DNA of 64,000 nucleotides from RYN-230 sp963841695 (GCA_963841695.1 CAWJDQ010000003.1:1-64000); one strand, 5' to 3'. Numbered from the stretch's first letter, positions 48,401-57,454 are shown. Made by a program: numbers and translations. Notes: generated from the letters alone by a model not told the origin.

Positions 48401-48554
48401 CGTCGGCTGGCATGGCGTCGGCTGGCATGGCGTCCGCTGGCATGGCGTCGGCTGGCCCGGGCGCGTGCGACGGCCCCGCCCCGTTCATGGTGCTTGTCAT
48501 GGAATTCCCCCCCGAGACCCCCACACCTACGGCACCCTCGCTAGCCATCCTCAT
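45419..48554 (-). CDS. Large LuxR-family (MalT/LAL-type) transcriptional regulator
   Basis: About 1045 residues: a repeat-rich N-terminus (PADAM repeats, then AAAGLE); a STAND-type ATPase with Walker A SGPAGAGKTVACATW and Walker B VILVLDDIHEL; a long helical TPR-like sensor region; and a C-terminal LuxR helix-turn-helix (LTDSERAVLRFLPSHMTNEE, then NTVKTHLRSAYRKLGVSSRREAIARG). The HTH frame as given runs on past the domain with no stop, antisense through the HdeD gene to 44667. One base missing near 45425 would restore the usual RRLGLL terminus at the TAA at 45419. Such regulators often control carbohydrate use, and a GH15 gene lies next on the same strand. The inducer is unknown. Confidence 0.88.
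48402..48460. repeat. 15-bp tandem repeat in LuxR-type regulator gene
   Basis: Three to four copies of GGCTGGCATGGCGTC with single-base variation encode repeated PADAM residues in the N-terminus. A shorter 21-bp repeat at about 48200-48240 encodes AAAGLE units downstream. Confidence 0.85.
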
Positions 48555-48741
48555 CCCTTGGGGTGAATGCGCAGGTCAGACGCCTTTGCGGGTCATACCC
48601 GGGGCCGCCTGGTATCAACCGCGCCGCCTTCCGGCTCCCGTTAACCCATGATTGCGGCCAGCCGGAACCGGAGCCTCACCCGTCACGGGTGGGCCCCGGG
48701 ACGGGGCCGGGTGAGGGCCGCCACCCGGCCGGGCGAGGGGC

Positions 48742-50637
48742 TCAGCGCAGGCCGGTGGCCGGGATCCGGCGGATCCGGGACAGCGCCGGCGCCACTTCAC
48801 CCACCCCGTGATCCAGCTGGTAGTCGAGGTTGATCGCGGCGTTGATCAGCGACAGGTGGCTGAACGCCTGCGGGAAGTTGCCGAGCTGCTCGCCGGTGAG
48901 CCCGATCTCCTCGGAGTACAGCCCGAGGTGGTTCGCGTAGGTGTGCATCTTCTCGAAGATCAGCGCCGCCTCCTCGATGCGCCCCGACCGGGCCAGCGCG
49001 TCCACCCACCAGAACGTGCACAGCGAGAAGGTGCCCTCGTGCCCGCGCAGGCCGTCGGGTGAGGCGCTGGGGTCGTAGCGGTACACCAGGCTGTCGGAGA
49101 CCAGCTTGTGGTCCATGGCCTCCAGCGTGTCCAGCCACATGGGGTCGAACGGCGAGACGAACCCCATCAGCGGCATCAGCAGCAGCGAGGAGTCCAGCAC
49201 GTCGGTGCCGTAATGCTGGACAAAGGCCCGTTCCTTGGGGTTCCAGCCGCGCTCCATGACCTGCCGGTAGATGCGGTCGCGCTCCGACCGCCAGCGCTGG
49301 ATGTCCGCGGGGCGGCCGCGGCGCTCCGCGAGGCGGATCGCCCGGTCCAGCGCCACCCAGCACTGGAAGCGCCCGTAGGTGAAGTCCTTGCGCCCGCCCC
49401 GGGTCTCCCAGATGCCTTCCTCGGGCTGGTCCCAGTGCTCGCACAGCCAGTCCATCATGTTCACCATCGCGGTCCAGCCCACGTGCGCGGCCTGCAGCCC
49501 GTGCTCGTCGGCCTGCGCGAACGCGTCCATGGCCTCGCCGAAGATGTCCAGCTGGAGCTGGCCGGACGCGCCGTTGCCGATCCGGACCGGCCGGGAGCCG
49601 CGCCAGCCCTCCCAGTGGTCGAGGGCCTCCTCGGTAAGGTCCGAGGACCCGTCCACCCGGTACATGATCCGCAGCGGGCAGTCGCCGTTGCTGCCGCGGT
49701 GCTCGACCAGCCGGTCCCGGACCCAGACCCCGAAGGCCGCCGCCTCCTCCGCGTACCCCAGCCCGAGCAGCGCGTGCACCGAGAACGAGGCGTCCCTGAT
49801 CCAGGTGTAGCGGTAGTCCCAGTTGCGCTCGCCGCCGACCTGCTCGGGCAGCCCGGCGGTGGGGGCGGCCACCAGCGCCCCGGTCGGGGCGTAGGTCATC
49901 AGCTTGAGGGTCATGGCCGAGCGGGTCACCATCTCCCGCCACCGCCCGGTATAGGTGGATTTGCGCAGCCAGCCGCGCCAGAACTCGGCGGTCTCGTCGG
50001 ACAGCCGCTCCAGTTCCCCGTCCGGCAGGCGCCGCGGGCGGCCGCCGTCGGACTCCAGCACCATCCCCGCGGTCTCGCCTTCCTTCAGGGTGCGGCGGAT
50101 CCGCAGGTCATTGCCGAGCCGTTCGGTCTCCGCGCCGAGCTCGCGCGGGGAAATGCCGGCGGTGGTGACCGAGTGCAGGGTCAGTTCCAGCTGGTCGGTG
50201 CGGAAGATCGCCCCTTCCTCGGCGAGTTCCAGCGAGTGCTCCTGGCGGCCGTAGTCGAAGCGGGGCTTGACGTCGATCACGAACCGCATCGTGCCGCGGA
50301 CCACCCGCAGCAGCCGGACCAGCCGGTGGTGGCTGGTGGCCCGGTTCCCGGTGACCGGCATGAAGTCGGTGACCTCACCCACCCCGTCCGGCGTCATGAA
50401 CCGGGTGATCAGGATGGCGGTGTCGGGGAAGTAGAGCTGCCGGCTGACGTAGTCGTCCCGGTCCGGGGCCACCCGGAAGTAACCGCCCTTATCGGCGTCC
50501 AGCAGCGACCCGAACACGCTCGGCGAGTCGAACCGCGGGCAGCAGAACCAGTCCACCGTGCCGTCGGTGGTGACCAGGGCGGCGGTCTGCAGGTCGCCGA
50601 TCAGCCCGTGGTCGCTGATGTTGGGGTAGCGGGCCAT
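48742..50637 (-). CDS. Glycoside hydrolase family 15 protein (glucoamylase/trehalase type)
   Basis: The 631-residue protein starts MARYPNISDHGLIGDLQTA and WFCCPRFDSPSVFG, the N-terminal beta-sandwich seen in bacterial GH15 enzymes. The (alpha/alpha)6 catalytic barrel carries NWDYRYTWIRDASFSVHAL, YGRFQCWVALDRAI and HEGTFSLCTFWWVDALA, with the general acid Glu in the RxEGT-like segment. ATG 50637 has GAGGAGGGG upstream. There is no signal peptide, so it acts inside the cell. Actinobacterial members include trehalases that split trehalose and glucoamylases acting on alpha-glucans; I cannot separate them by eye. Confidence 0.93.
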   Translation of the reverse strand: MARYPNISDHGLIGDLQTAALVTTDGTVDWFCCPRFDSPSVFGSLLDADKGGYFRVAPDRDDYVSRQLYFPDTAILITRFMTPDGVGEVTDFMPVTGNRATSHHRLVRLLRVVRGTMRFVIDVKPRFDYGRQEHSLELAEEGAIFRTDQLELTLHSVTTAGISPRELGAETERLGNDLRIRRTLKEGETAGMVLESDGGRPRRLPDGELERLSDETAEFWRGWLRKSTYTGRWREMVTRSAMTLKLMTYAPTGALVAAPTAGLPEQVGGERNWDYRYTWIRDASFSVHALLGLGYAEEAAAFGVWVRDRLVEHRGSNGDCPLRIMYRVDGSSDLTEEALDHWEGWRGSRPVRIGNGASGQLQLDIFGEAMDAFAQADEHGLQAAHVGWTAMVNMMDWLCEHWDQPEEGIWETRGGRKDFTYGRFQCWVALDRAIRLAERRGRPADIQRWRSERDRIYRQVMERGWNPKERAFVQHYGTDVLDSSLLLMPLMGFVSPFDPMWLDTLEAMDHKLVSDSLVYRYDPSASPDGLRGHEGTFSLCTFWWVDALARSGRIEEAALIFEKMHTYANHLGLYSEEIGLTGEQLGNFPQAFSHLSLINAAINLDYQLDHGVGEVAPALSRIRRIPATGLR

Positions 50638-50726
50638 GGTGCCCCTCCTCGGTAGGTCATGGTGATGACCGTGCTGGCGGGGGGCCAGGATCGCGGGGAG
50701 GGGCTGGAGCGGCGACGGGGCCGGGG

Positions 50727-51260
50727 TCACGCCGAGGGGGTGGCTGAGGGGGCCGGGCAGCGGATGCTCGCCGTGTGCAGCAGGTCGGCGGCCTTGGTGG
50801 TGACGGCGGCCAGCTGGGTGGAGACCGCGGTCGCGGCGGCCGTGGCGCTCGGCTGATGGCTGATGTTCTTCAGCGTCATCTCCAGCTTCACCAGGGCCGA
50901 ATTCAGCGCGTCGATCTGCGCTTTCCACTGGTCTCCGGCGTCTGCGTGCAGCCTGGCCACATCCGCCCGGATCTGGGTCACATCGGTCTTGAGCTTGTCC
51001 AGCGCGTTGCTGCTGACCGACAGATGCCCGACCTGGGCCACGGCCGAGCGCAGTGCCGCCACATCCGGGCAGATGACTGCGGAAGCGCTCGGGGAAGGGC
51101 TGGGTGACGCGCTGCTCGCGGCGGTGCCCCCGCCGGACGAGCAGCCCGCTGCCAGCAGCGCGGCCGCGGCGGCGAGGCACGCGCCCACCAATCCAGCCCT
51201 CATGCGGGTCACGCTGCCGCCCGCCCGCACCCGCGTCATCACCCGCCATGGGTTATTCAC
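50727..51260 (-). CDS. Putative secreted lipoprotein
   Basis: The frame has a lipobox: GACLAAAAALLAAGCSSGGG, with Cys as lipid attachment site after a hydrophobic core. A Ser/Pro linker follows, then a helical domain (LDKLKTDVTQIRADVARLHA, DALNSALVKLEMTLKNI) with coiled-coil heptads. I give the longest start (ATG 51260). Inner ATGs at 51239 and 51203 (MRAGLVGACL) fit a lipoprotein signal equally well or better. I do not recognise a functional family. It lies downstream of the GMC oxidoreductase gene on the same strand (36 bp). Confidence 0.75.
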   Translation of the reverse strand: MNNPWRVMTRVRAGGSVTRMRAGLVGACLAAAAALLAAGCSSGGGTAASSASPSPSPSASAVICPDVAALRSAVAQVGHLSVSSNALDKLKTDVTQIRADVARLHADAGDQWKAQIDALNSALVKLEMTLKNISHQPSATAAATAVSTQLAAVTTKAADLLHTASIRCPAPSATPSA

Positions 51261-51296
51261 CCTGACTGGTGCGCATGACGGGCCGCCGTCCTGGCC

Positions 51297-52853
51297 TCAG
51301 CTCAGCCGCTCCGTGAGGTGCTCGCCGACCCGGATGGCGTTGGCCATCGCCGTGAGCCCCGGGTTCACCGCCCCGATGCTCGGGAAGAAGCTGGTGTCCA
51401 CCACGTACAGGTTGTCGAGCTCGTGGGCCTTGCAGTTGACGTCCAGCACCGAGCTGCCCGGGTCAGTGCCGAACCGGCAGGTGCCGGACTGGTGGGCCAC
51501 GCCGGCCAGCGGGACGTTCATCTTCATGTAGTAGTTCTTGTCCAGGATGTGGTGGGCGGCCAGGCCGACGTGGTTCAGCATGGTCTTGACCTCCTGGTAC
51601 AGCCCGGACGTCTCGGCCGCGTTGGTCTGGGTGTAGGCCAGGTGCACGTTCCCGCCGGAGTCCACCGTGACCCGGTTGTCCGGCTTGGGCAGGTCCTCGG
51701 TGGTCAGCCAGAGGTCCACGGCGTGCGCCGCCACCTCTTCCAGGCTCCAGTGCGGGGCCAGCTTGGTCAGCTTCGGCTCCTCGCCCTTCATCGCCTCCGC
51801 GTTGGACTTGCCCAGCATCTGGATGTTGCCCAGCGGCCAGTCCCGGCCGTCGCCGGCCAGGTAGAAGTCGTTCACCGCCAGCGTCTTCTGGTAGACGGTG
51901 TCGTTGCGCTCCTTGCCCAGGGCCACCATGGCGATGCTGTTGTGGAACATGTAGTTCCGGCCCACCTGGCCGGATCCGTTGGCCAGGCCGTCGGGGTGCT
52001 CGTCGCTGGCCGAGCGGAGCAGGATCTTCGCGCTATTCGTCGCGCCGGCCGACAGCACCACGATGTCGCCCTGGTAGACCTCACGCTGGCCGCCCCGGGA
52101 GACCACCACGCCGGTGACGACCCGCCCGCCGGAGCCCGTCTCCAGGGTGAGGACCTCGGCGCCAGTCAGCAGCGTCACGTTGGGCAGGTCCATGACCGGG
52201 CGGACCGCGATGTCCTCGGCGTCGGACTTCGCGTGCACCAGGCACGGGTAGCCGTCGCACCAGGCGCACCGGATGCAGATGCTGGCCGCGCGATGGGCCT
52301 CGTTCAGCAGGATCCCGCACGGCGCGTGGAACGGCTGGTACCCGCCGGCCTGCAGGTCGTTGGCGAGCTGCTGGATCCGCGGTTCGTGGGTGACCGCGGG
52401 CCAGGGGTACTGCTTCGACCAGGCGCCCTCGGTGGGGTCCTCGCCGTGCGCCCCGTGCACCTGGTACAGCCACTCGGCCTTGGTGTACCAGGGCTCGAAC
52501 TCGTCGTAGCTGAGCGGCCAGGCGGGTGAGAGCCCGTCGATGTGCTTGATCTCGCCGAAGTCCGCGGGCCGCAACCGGTACAGCGCGGCCCCGTACATCT
52601 TGGTGGCCCCGCCGACGTAGTAATGCACCTGCGGCTGGAATGGCTTCCCGTCCGCGTCGTACCAGGTGTCGTGGGTGATGTACTTGCCGTCCACGAACAC
52701 GGGCTTCGGGTTCCAGTTGTCCATTTCGCGGGGCAGGAAATCGCCGCGCTCCAGCAGCAGGATCTTCTTGCCCGACGAGGCGAGGGTGTGCGCCAGCGTG
52801 CCCCCGCCGGCCCCGGTCCCGATGATGATCACGTCATAGCGTTCGGTCACCAT
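51297..52853 (-). CDS. GMC-family FAD-dependent oxidoreductase
   Basis: The 518-residue flavoprotein has the N-terminal FAD motif VIIIGTGAGGGTLAHTLASS and LLLERGDFLPRE. The middle has four cysteines in ICIRCAWCDGYPC, as in the GMC branch related to gluconate/sorbose dehydrogenase large subunits and some cholesterol-oxidase-like enzymes. The C-terminus has the catalytic His in VAHQSGTCRFG, and YVVDTSFFPSIGAVNPGLT. ATG 52853 is chosen; no strong ribosome-binding site is visible. No Tat signal is present. The substrate is unknown, likely a polyol, sugar or sterol. Confidence 0.92.
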   Translation of the reverse strand: MVTERYDVIIIGTGAGGGTLAHTLASSGKKILLLERGDFLPREMDNWNPKPVFVDGKYITHDTWYDADGKPFQPQVHYYVGGATKMYGAALYRLRPADFGEIKHIDGLSPAWPLSYDEFEPWYTKAEWLYQVHGAHGEDPTEGAWSKQYPWPAVTHEPRIQQLANDLQAGGYQPFHAPCGILLNEAHRAASICIRCAWCDGYPCLVHAKSDAEDIAVRPVMDLPNVTLLTGAEVLTLETGSGGRVVTGVVVSRGGQREVYQGDIVVLSAGATNSAKILLRSASDEHPDGLANGSGQVGRNYMFHNSIAMVALGKERNDTVYQKTLAVNDFYLAGDGRDWPLGNIQMLGKSNAEAMKGEEPKLTKLAPHWSLEEVAAHAVDLWLTTEDLPKPDNRVTVDSGGNVHLAYTQTNAAETSGLYQEVKTMLNHVGLAAHHILDKNYYMKMNVPLAGVAHQSGTCRFGTDPGSSVLDVNCKAHELDNLYVVDTSFFPSIGAVNPGLTAMANAIRVGEHLTERLS

Positions 52854-52943
52854 TCCACTATGACGGTTCGCAGCGCCGGTCACCTCGCCTTCGCGGGGTG
52901 AGCCCCCTGGATCGGGCGGGCCGGCGGCAATCACCCGGCGAGG

Positions 52944-53261
52944 ATGAAGCCCGCCGATCCGGCGCCGGGCACTGTGTCGGCCATGACGAACAGCAGCAAC
53001 CCTGAGCGCGCGTTCCGGCTGAACGGCAGGCCGCTGATCGTGGGCGGTGTGCTCATCGGGCTCGGCGGCGTGCTGGGCCTGGCCGGCCTCGTGGTCAGCG
53101 GCTCCTGCCTGGCCGCGGCCGTACGTGACTGGGCGAACCGCCAGGAGGTGCCGCCCACCGAGCTGGCCCGCCACCACTGGCACCGGGCCAGGGCCGCGAC
53201 GGCCGCCGGCACGACCGCGTGGCGGAACGGCACCCAGGAGCACGCCGCACCGCTCTCCTGA
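52944..53261 (+). CDS. Small single-span membrane protein, hypothetical
   Basis: A 105-residue frame (or 92 from ATG 52983, MTNSSNPERAF) has one hydrophobic span, RPLIVGGVLIGLGGVLGLAGL with VVSG following, then DWANRQEVPPTELARHHWHRARAAT and a short polar tail. Actinobacterial proteins with the same WxxxxxxPPxELARxxWxRARAAxxAGxxAW pattern are common and uncharacterised. Neither start has a clear ribosome-binding site. It is divergent from the GMC oxidoreductase gene. Confidence 0.65.
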   Translation: MKPADPAPGTVSAMTNSSNPERAFRLNGRPLIVGGVLIGLGGVLGLAGLVVSGSCLAAAVRDWANRQEVPPTELARHHWHRARAATAAGTTAWRNGTQEHAAPLS

Positions 53262-53291
53262 GCACCCGCAGCTTCCTGAGCACATCAGCTT

Positions 53292-53326
53292 CCTGAGCAC
53301 ATCAGCACGGTGCTGCGGTGCTCAGG
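53292..53326. terminator. Hairpin after small membrane-protein gene
   Basis: CCTGAGCAC and GTGCTCAGG pair around a loop that itself contains CAGCAC/GTGCTG. A 17-bp direct repeat (AGCTTCCTGAGCACATC, two copies) overlaps the left arm. It lies 31 bp past the stop at 53261. Confidence 0.55.
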
Positions 53327-53361
53327 CCTGGACCTACTACGTGGTCCGCCGGCCGCCCGCG

Positions 53362-53446
53362 CGACTGACCCGCCACGGCGACTGACCCGCCAGGGCGACT
53401 GACCCGCCAGGGCGACTGACCCGCCAGGGCGACTGACCCGCCACGG
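53362..53446. repeat. 17-bp tandem repeat upstream of zwf-like gene
   Basis: Five head-to-tail copies of CGACTGACCCGCCAGGG; the first and last end CACGG instead of CAGGG. It is non-coding and lies ~125 bp ahead of the glucose-6-phosphate dehydrogenase-like start, in the 309-bp spacer 53262-53570, which otherwise holds only the hairpin at 53292-53326. There are no unique spacers between units, so it is not a CRISPR array. Confidence 0.9.
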
Positions 53447-53570
53447 CGGCGGCCATGCGCCGGACGCCGGGCGACCCGGGCTAGGGTGGCGCCGGACCTT
53501 CACCCGCGCCAGGCGATGCCCGCGGACGGCGCCTGCGCTGCAGTAGTAACCAGGACCTCAAGGAGCCCAG

Positions 53571-54950
53571 ATGGCAGTAACAGCAGACCAGGTTGACGCC
53601 CTGGTCATTTTCGGCGCGACCGGCGACCTCGCGAAGCTGGAAACGTTCCCGGCCCTGGTCGGGCTGGTGGACCGCGGGGTGCTGGACGTGCCCGTGATCG
53701 GGGTGGCCAAGAACGGCTGGGGGCTGGAGCAGTTCCGCGACTACGCGGTCGCCTCGCTCAAGCTGAACCAGATGGACCCGGCCAGCCCGGCTGCCACCAA
53801 GATGCTCGGGCTGCTCCGCTACGTGGACGGGGACCTGGGCGACGACGCCACGTACCACGCCATGTCGGACGCGGTCGGCGCTGGCCAGCAGATCCTGTTC
53901 TACCTCGAGGTGCCGCCGGTGCTGTTCGGCCGGATCGCGCAGGGGATCGCGACTGCCGGCCGGGCCAAGGGCAACCGGATCATGGTCGAGAAGCCGTTCG
54001 GCACCGACCTGGACAGCGCGATCAAGCTCAACACGCTGATGCACCAGTACTTCCCGGAGGACTCGATCTACCGGGTGGACCACTGGCTGGGCCTGGACCC
54101 GGTGGAGAACCTGCTGTTCGTCCGGTTCGCCAACGCGGTCATCGAGCCACTGCTCAACCGCACCTACGTGGAGAGCGTCCAGATCACGATGGCCGAGGCG
54201 TTCGACGTCTCCGACCGGGGCGCGTTCTACGACCGGACCGGCGCCACCCGGGACGTGATCCAGAACCACATGCTCCAGGTGCTGGCGACCGTGCTGGCCG
54301 ACCCGCCGGACGGGCAGGGCCTGTCTACCTGGCGGGACTCCAAGGCCCGGCTGATCTCCGCCATCCGGCCGCTGACCCCGGAGGAGACGGTCCGCGGCCA
54401 GTACGAGGGGTACACCAGCGTGACCGGGGTGAACCCGCACTCGACCGTGGAGACGTTCACCGCGATCCGGCTGATGGTCAACTCGTGGCGCTGGGCCGGG
54501 GTCCCGGTACTGATCCGCGCGGGCAAGTGCCTGCCGGTCACCGCGACCGAGGTCACGGTCCGCTTCCAGCGGGCCCCTTACGACGTGTTCGGCCTGGACC
54601 CGCTGCCCGACAACAACACGCTGCGGTTCCGGGTCTGGCCGGAGACCGCGGTCGGGGTCGGCCTGGCGGGCAAGAAGCCCGGGGCCGGCTGGGAGCCCGC
54701 CGTGCAGGAGCTGACGTTCGCCGAGCGGCCCGGCGAGGACATGCGGCCCTACGACCGGCTCATCGGCGCGGCGCTGGACGGGGACCGCTGGCTGTTCGCC
54801 GAGCAGAGCACGGTCGAGGCCGCGTGGCGGGTGGTGGACCCGATCCTGGGCGACGCGGTCCCGGCCCACCCGTACGCCAAGGGCACCTGGGGACCCAAGG
54901 AAGCCGACCGGCTGCTGCCGGCCCGGGACCTGTGGCTCAACCCGGCCTGA
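53571..54950 (+). CDS. Glucose-6-phosphate dehydrogenase-like protein with altered active-site motif
   Basis: The 459-residue protein keeps the Zwf framework: FGATGDLAK at residues 14-22, RIMVEKPFG at 136-144, and DRGAFYDRTGATRDVIQNHM with the catalytic-base His. The substrate motif, normally RIDHYLGK, is RVDHWLGLD at 168-176, so the Lys that contacts the sugar phosphate is Leu175. The Arg-Lys after GATGDLAK is also absent (GATGDLAKLETFP). AAGGAG precedes ATG 53571. A type II NADH dehydrogenase gene follows 26 bp later. It may be a paralogue with a different substrate rather than the main zwf. I therefore leave the symbol blank. Confidence 0.88.
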   Translation: MAVTADQVDALVIFGATGDLAKLETFPALVGLVDRGVLDVPVIGVAKNGWGLEQFRDYAVASLKLNQMDPASPAATKMLGLLRYVDGDLGDDATYHAMSDAVGAGQQILFYLEVPPVLFGRIAQGIATAGRAKGNRIMVEKPFGTDLDSAIKLNTLMHQYFPEDSIYRVDHWLGLDPVENLLFVRFANAVIEPLLNRTYVESVQITMAEAFDVSDRGAFYDRTGATRDVIQNHMLQVLATVLADPPDGQGLSTWRDSKARLISAIRPLTPEETVRGQYEGYTSVTGVNPHSTVETFTAIRLMVNSWRWAGVPVLIRAGKCLPVTATEVTVRFQRAPYDVFGLDPLPDNNTLRFRVWPETAVGVGLAGKKPGAGWEPAVQELTFAERPGEDMRPYDRLIGAALDGDRWLFAEQSTVEAAWRVVDPILGDAVPAHPYAKGTWGPKEADRLLPARDLWLNPA

Positions 54951-54976
54951 TGACCGGTGGCTGACGGGATGAGCGG

Positions 54977-56389
54977 ATGACCGAGGACGCCCGGCGCAGG
55001 GTCGTGATCGTCGGCGGCGGTTTCGCCGGGCTGTTCGCGGTCCGGGCGCTGCGCCGGGCCCCGGTCTCGGTCACCCTGATCGACCGCGCGGAGCATCACC
55101 TGTTCCAGCCGCTGCTCTACCAGTGCGCGACCGGGATCCTGTCCGAGGGCAAGATCGCCGCCCCGCTGCGCGAGGTGCTCCGCAAGCACGCCAACGTCGA
55201 GTGCGTGATGGCCGAGGTCACCGGCATCGACCCGGCGGCCCGCCAGGTGCACGCCAGGCGGCCGCTCGGCCAGGCGCTGGAGTTCGGCTACGACTACCTG
55301 ATCGTCGCGGCCGGGGTGCAGCAGTCGTATTTCGGGCACGACGAGTTCGGGCTGTACGCGCCGGGGATGAAGTCGATCGCCGACGCGCTGACGATCCGCC
55401 GCCGGGTGTTCGGCGCGTTCGAGATGGCGGAGAGCGCGCCGACCCATGACGAGGCCCGGCGCTGGCTGACGTTCGCGCTGGTCGGCGGCGGGCCGACCGG
55501 GGTGGAGCTGGCCGGGCAGATCCGTGAGCTGGCCACCCGGACGCTGCGGTCGGAGTTCCGCCGGATCGTCCCCGAGGACGCCCGGGTGCTGCTGTTCGAC
55601 GGCGGGCCGGCCCCGCTGGCCTCGTTCGGCCCGGCGCTGTCGGCCAAGGCCGCCCAGGCGCTGCGCAAGCTCGGGGTCGAGCAGCACATGCAGTCGATCG
55701 TGACCAAGGTCAACCTGACCGGCCTGACGGTGCGCGGCCCGGACGGCCAGGTGACCCGGCACGACGTCGGCACCGTGTTGTGGACGGCCGGCGTCGAGGC
55801 GCCGCCGCTGGCCACCGCGGTCGCCACCGCGACCGGGGCGCAGCAGGACCGGTCCGGCCGGATCCTCGTCCAGCCGGACCTGACCCTCCCGGGCCACCCG
55901 GAGATCACGGTGGCCGGTGACATGATGAACCGCGACGGGCTGCCCGGGGTGGCCGAGGTGGCCATGCAGGCCGGGCTGTACGCGGCGCGGCGGATCCGCC
56001 GCGAGCTGGCCGGCCAGCCGCCGGGCAAGGCGTTCCGCTACCGCGACCTCGGCTCGGCCGCCTACGTGTCACGCGGGAACGCGGTGGTCTCGGTGGGCCG
56101 GCTGCACCTGGCCGGCCCCCTGGGCTGGTGGGCGTGGCTGTTCATTCACATCGGGTTCATGACCGGCTTCCGCAACCGGTTCGGCGCCCTGGCGTCCTGG
56201 TGGTTCGCGTTCGCCCGGGACCTGCGCCGCGAGCGCACGTTCACCAGCCGCGATGTCGGTGTGCTCCGCGACGTCTACGGGTCCGGCACTGAGCAGCTTA
56301 TTTCCGCAACGAAGACCGCCGGCCCGCCGGCGCCGCCGGATCCGGCCGGATCCGCGGAGCCGGGGAAACCCGCCGCCGGCGCTCAGTGA
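54977..56389 (+). CDS. ndh: Type II NADH dehydrogenase (NDH-2 family)
   Basis: This 470-residue monotopic flavoprotein would move electrons from NADH to quinone without proton pumping. It has two Rossmann motifs: VVIVGGGFAGLFAVRALRR near residue 9 for FAD and FALVGGGPTGVELAGQI near 165 for NAD. HLFQPLLYQCATGILSEGKI is diagnostic of NDH-2, and a membrane-binding C-terminal region (WWAWLFIHIGFMTGFRNRF) follows AGDMM. It lies 26 bp after the zwf-like gene and is probably co-transcribed, coupling a sugar dehydrogenase to respiration. Confidence 0.93.
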   Translation: MTEDARRRVVIVGGGFAGLFAVRALRRAPVSVTLIDRAEHHLFQPLLYQCATGILSEGKIAAPLREVLRKHANVECVMAEVTGIDPAARQVHARRPLGQALEFGYDYLIVAAGVQQSYFGHDEFGLYAPGMKSIADALTIRRRVFGAFEMAESAPTHDEARRWLTFALVGGGPTGVELAGQIRELATRTLRSEFRRIVPEDARVLLFDGGPAPLASFGPALSAKAAQALRKLGVEQHMQSIVTKVNLTGLTVRGPDGQVTRHDVGTVLWTAGVEAPPLATAVATATGAQQDRSGRILVQPDLTLPGHPEITVAGDMMNRDGLPGVAEVAMQAGLYAARRIRRELAGQPPGKAFRYRDLGSAAYVSRGNAVVSVGRLHLAGPLGWWAWLFIHIGFMTGFRNRFGALASWWFAFARDLRRERTFTSRDVGVLRDVYGSGTEQLISATKTAGPPAPPDPAGSAEPGKPAAGAQ

Positions 56390-56409
56390 GCCGCGCCGGG
56401 CCTGCCGGG

Positions 56410-57420
56410 CTAGGGCAGCTTCGCGTAGTCCTCCCGCCGGGCGACGCCGCTGACCGCATCGCCGAGCAGGTAGCGGCGGACGTTCCCGGCCGCCTGCCGC
56501 GCGGCGTAGTACATGATCCCCGGCACGTCCCCGGAGTTGTGCGGCGAGCCGAGCAGGTTGGGCAGCTCGAAGAACGGATACCGGGTGCGGAACGGCGCGC
56601 CGCCGCGCGGCTCGTCCCACCAGGCGTCGATGCCCGCCGAGAAACCCGGGGTGGCCTTCAGGTGCTCGTACAGGGCCTGCTCGTCCACGATCGGGCCGCG
56701 GGCCACGTTGACCAGGATCGCGCTGGACTTCATCAGGCCGAGCGCGCGGGCGCCGATCAGCCCCCGCGTGCCCGCGGTCAGCGGGATGGCGATGACCAGC
56801 ACGTCCGCGGCGGCCAGCACCCGGTCCAGGTCGTCCAGGGTGCCGCAGAACTCGACCGGCTGGTCGGTGCGGCCGCTGCTGTTGATGGCCTGGATCCGGG
56901 CCCCGAAGGCCCGCATCAGCCGGGCGGTGGCCTGGCCGATCCCGCCGAAGCCGAGGATCGCGCACACCGCGCCGTCCAGGGTGGCGTTGGGGACGGCGCG
57001 GTCCCCCTCACCGCGGTTCCACTCGCCGCGAGCCAGCGCCGCGTTCTCCTGCGGGAGCCGCTTGGCCAGGCTGAGCGTCATGGCCAGGACGTGCTCGGCG
57101 ATGGGGTGCGCGTACGCGCCCACGTTCCCGGCCACCATGATGTCCGGGGCGATGGCGTCGAAGTCCACGCTGTCCAGGCCGGCCGACAGCAGCTGGATGA
57201 ACCGCAGCCGGGGGGTGCTCTGCAGCGTCCCGGCGGGCACCTCGTGGCTGAGCCGCAGGCCGATCAGCGCCTCGGCCTGGCGCAGCACGTCCGACCGTTC
57301 CTCGGCCGGCCTGCCGTCGGTGTAGCTCAGGGTGGCCAGGTCGCCGAGAACCTCGGCGTTAATCGAGGTGAATTCGCCGTCTGCCGGGTAGCTCACCGCT
57401 ACCAGCCGCTCGTGGGCCAT
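56410..57420 (-). CDS. D-isomer-specific 2-hydroxyacid dehydrogenase
   Basis: The 336-residue enzyme has the NAD-binding ILGFGGIGQATARLMRAFGA near residues 155-174, the catalytic Arg in VNVARGPIVDE, the Glu region DAWWDEPRG and the catalytic His in LLGSPHNSGDVP. The N-terminal substrate domain has FIQLLSAGLDSVD and NVGAYAHPIAEHVL. Start ATG 57420 is preceded by AGGAAAGAGG. The substrate is not predictable. It is divergent from the cyclase-family gene, suggesting shared regulation of a small-acid catabolic step. Confidence 0.92.
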   Translation of the reverse strand: MAHERLVAVSYPADGEFTSINAEVLGDLATLSYTDGRPAEERSDVLRQAEALIGLRLSHEVPAGTLQSTPRLRFIQLLSAGLDSVDFDAIAPDIMVAGNVGAYAHPIAEHVLAMTLSLAKRLPQENAALARGEWNRGEGDRAVPNATLDGAVCAILGFGGIGQATARLMRAFGARIQAINSSGRTDQPVEFCGTLDDLDRVLAAADVLVIAIPLTAGTRGLIGARALGLMKSSAILVNVARGPIVDEQALYEHLKATPGFSAGIDAWWDEPRGGAPFRTRYPFFELPNLLGSPHNSGDVPGIMYYAARQAAGNVRRYLLGDAVSGVARREDYAKLP

Positions 57421-57454
57421 GAGCCTCTTTCCTGTTCCTGCACCTGGGGGTCTG

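Noticed and set aside
45498..48566. Long open frame antisense to the LuxR-type regulator
   Set aside because: Composition and lack of motifs fit antisense reading; the minus strand has Walker and helix-turn-helix motifs.
53362..53446. Possible CRISPR array
   Set aside because: Units are contiguous 17-mers with no unique spacers, and no cas genes are present.
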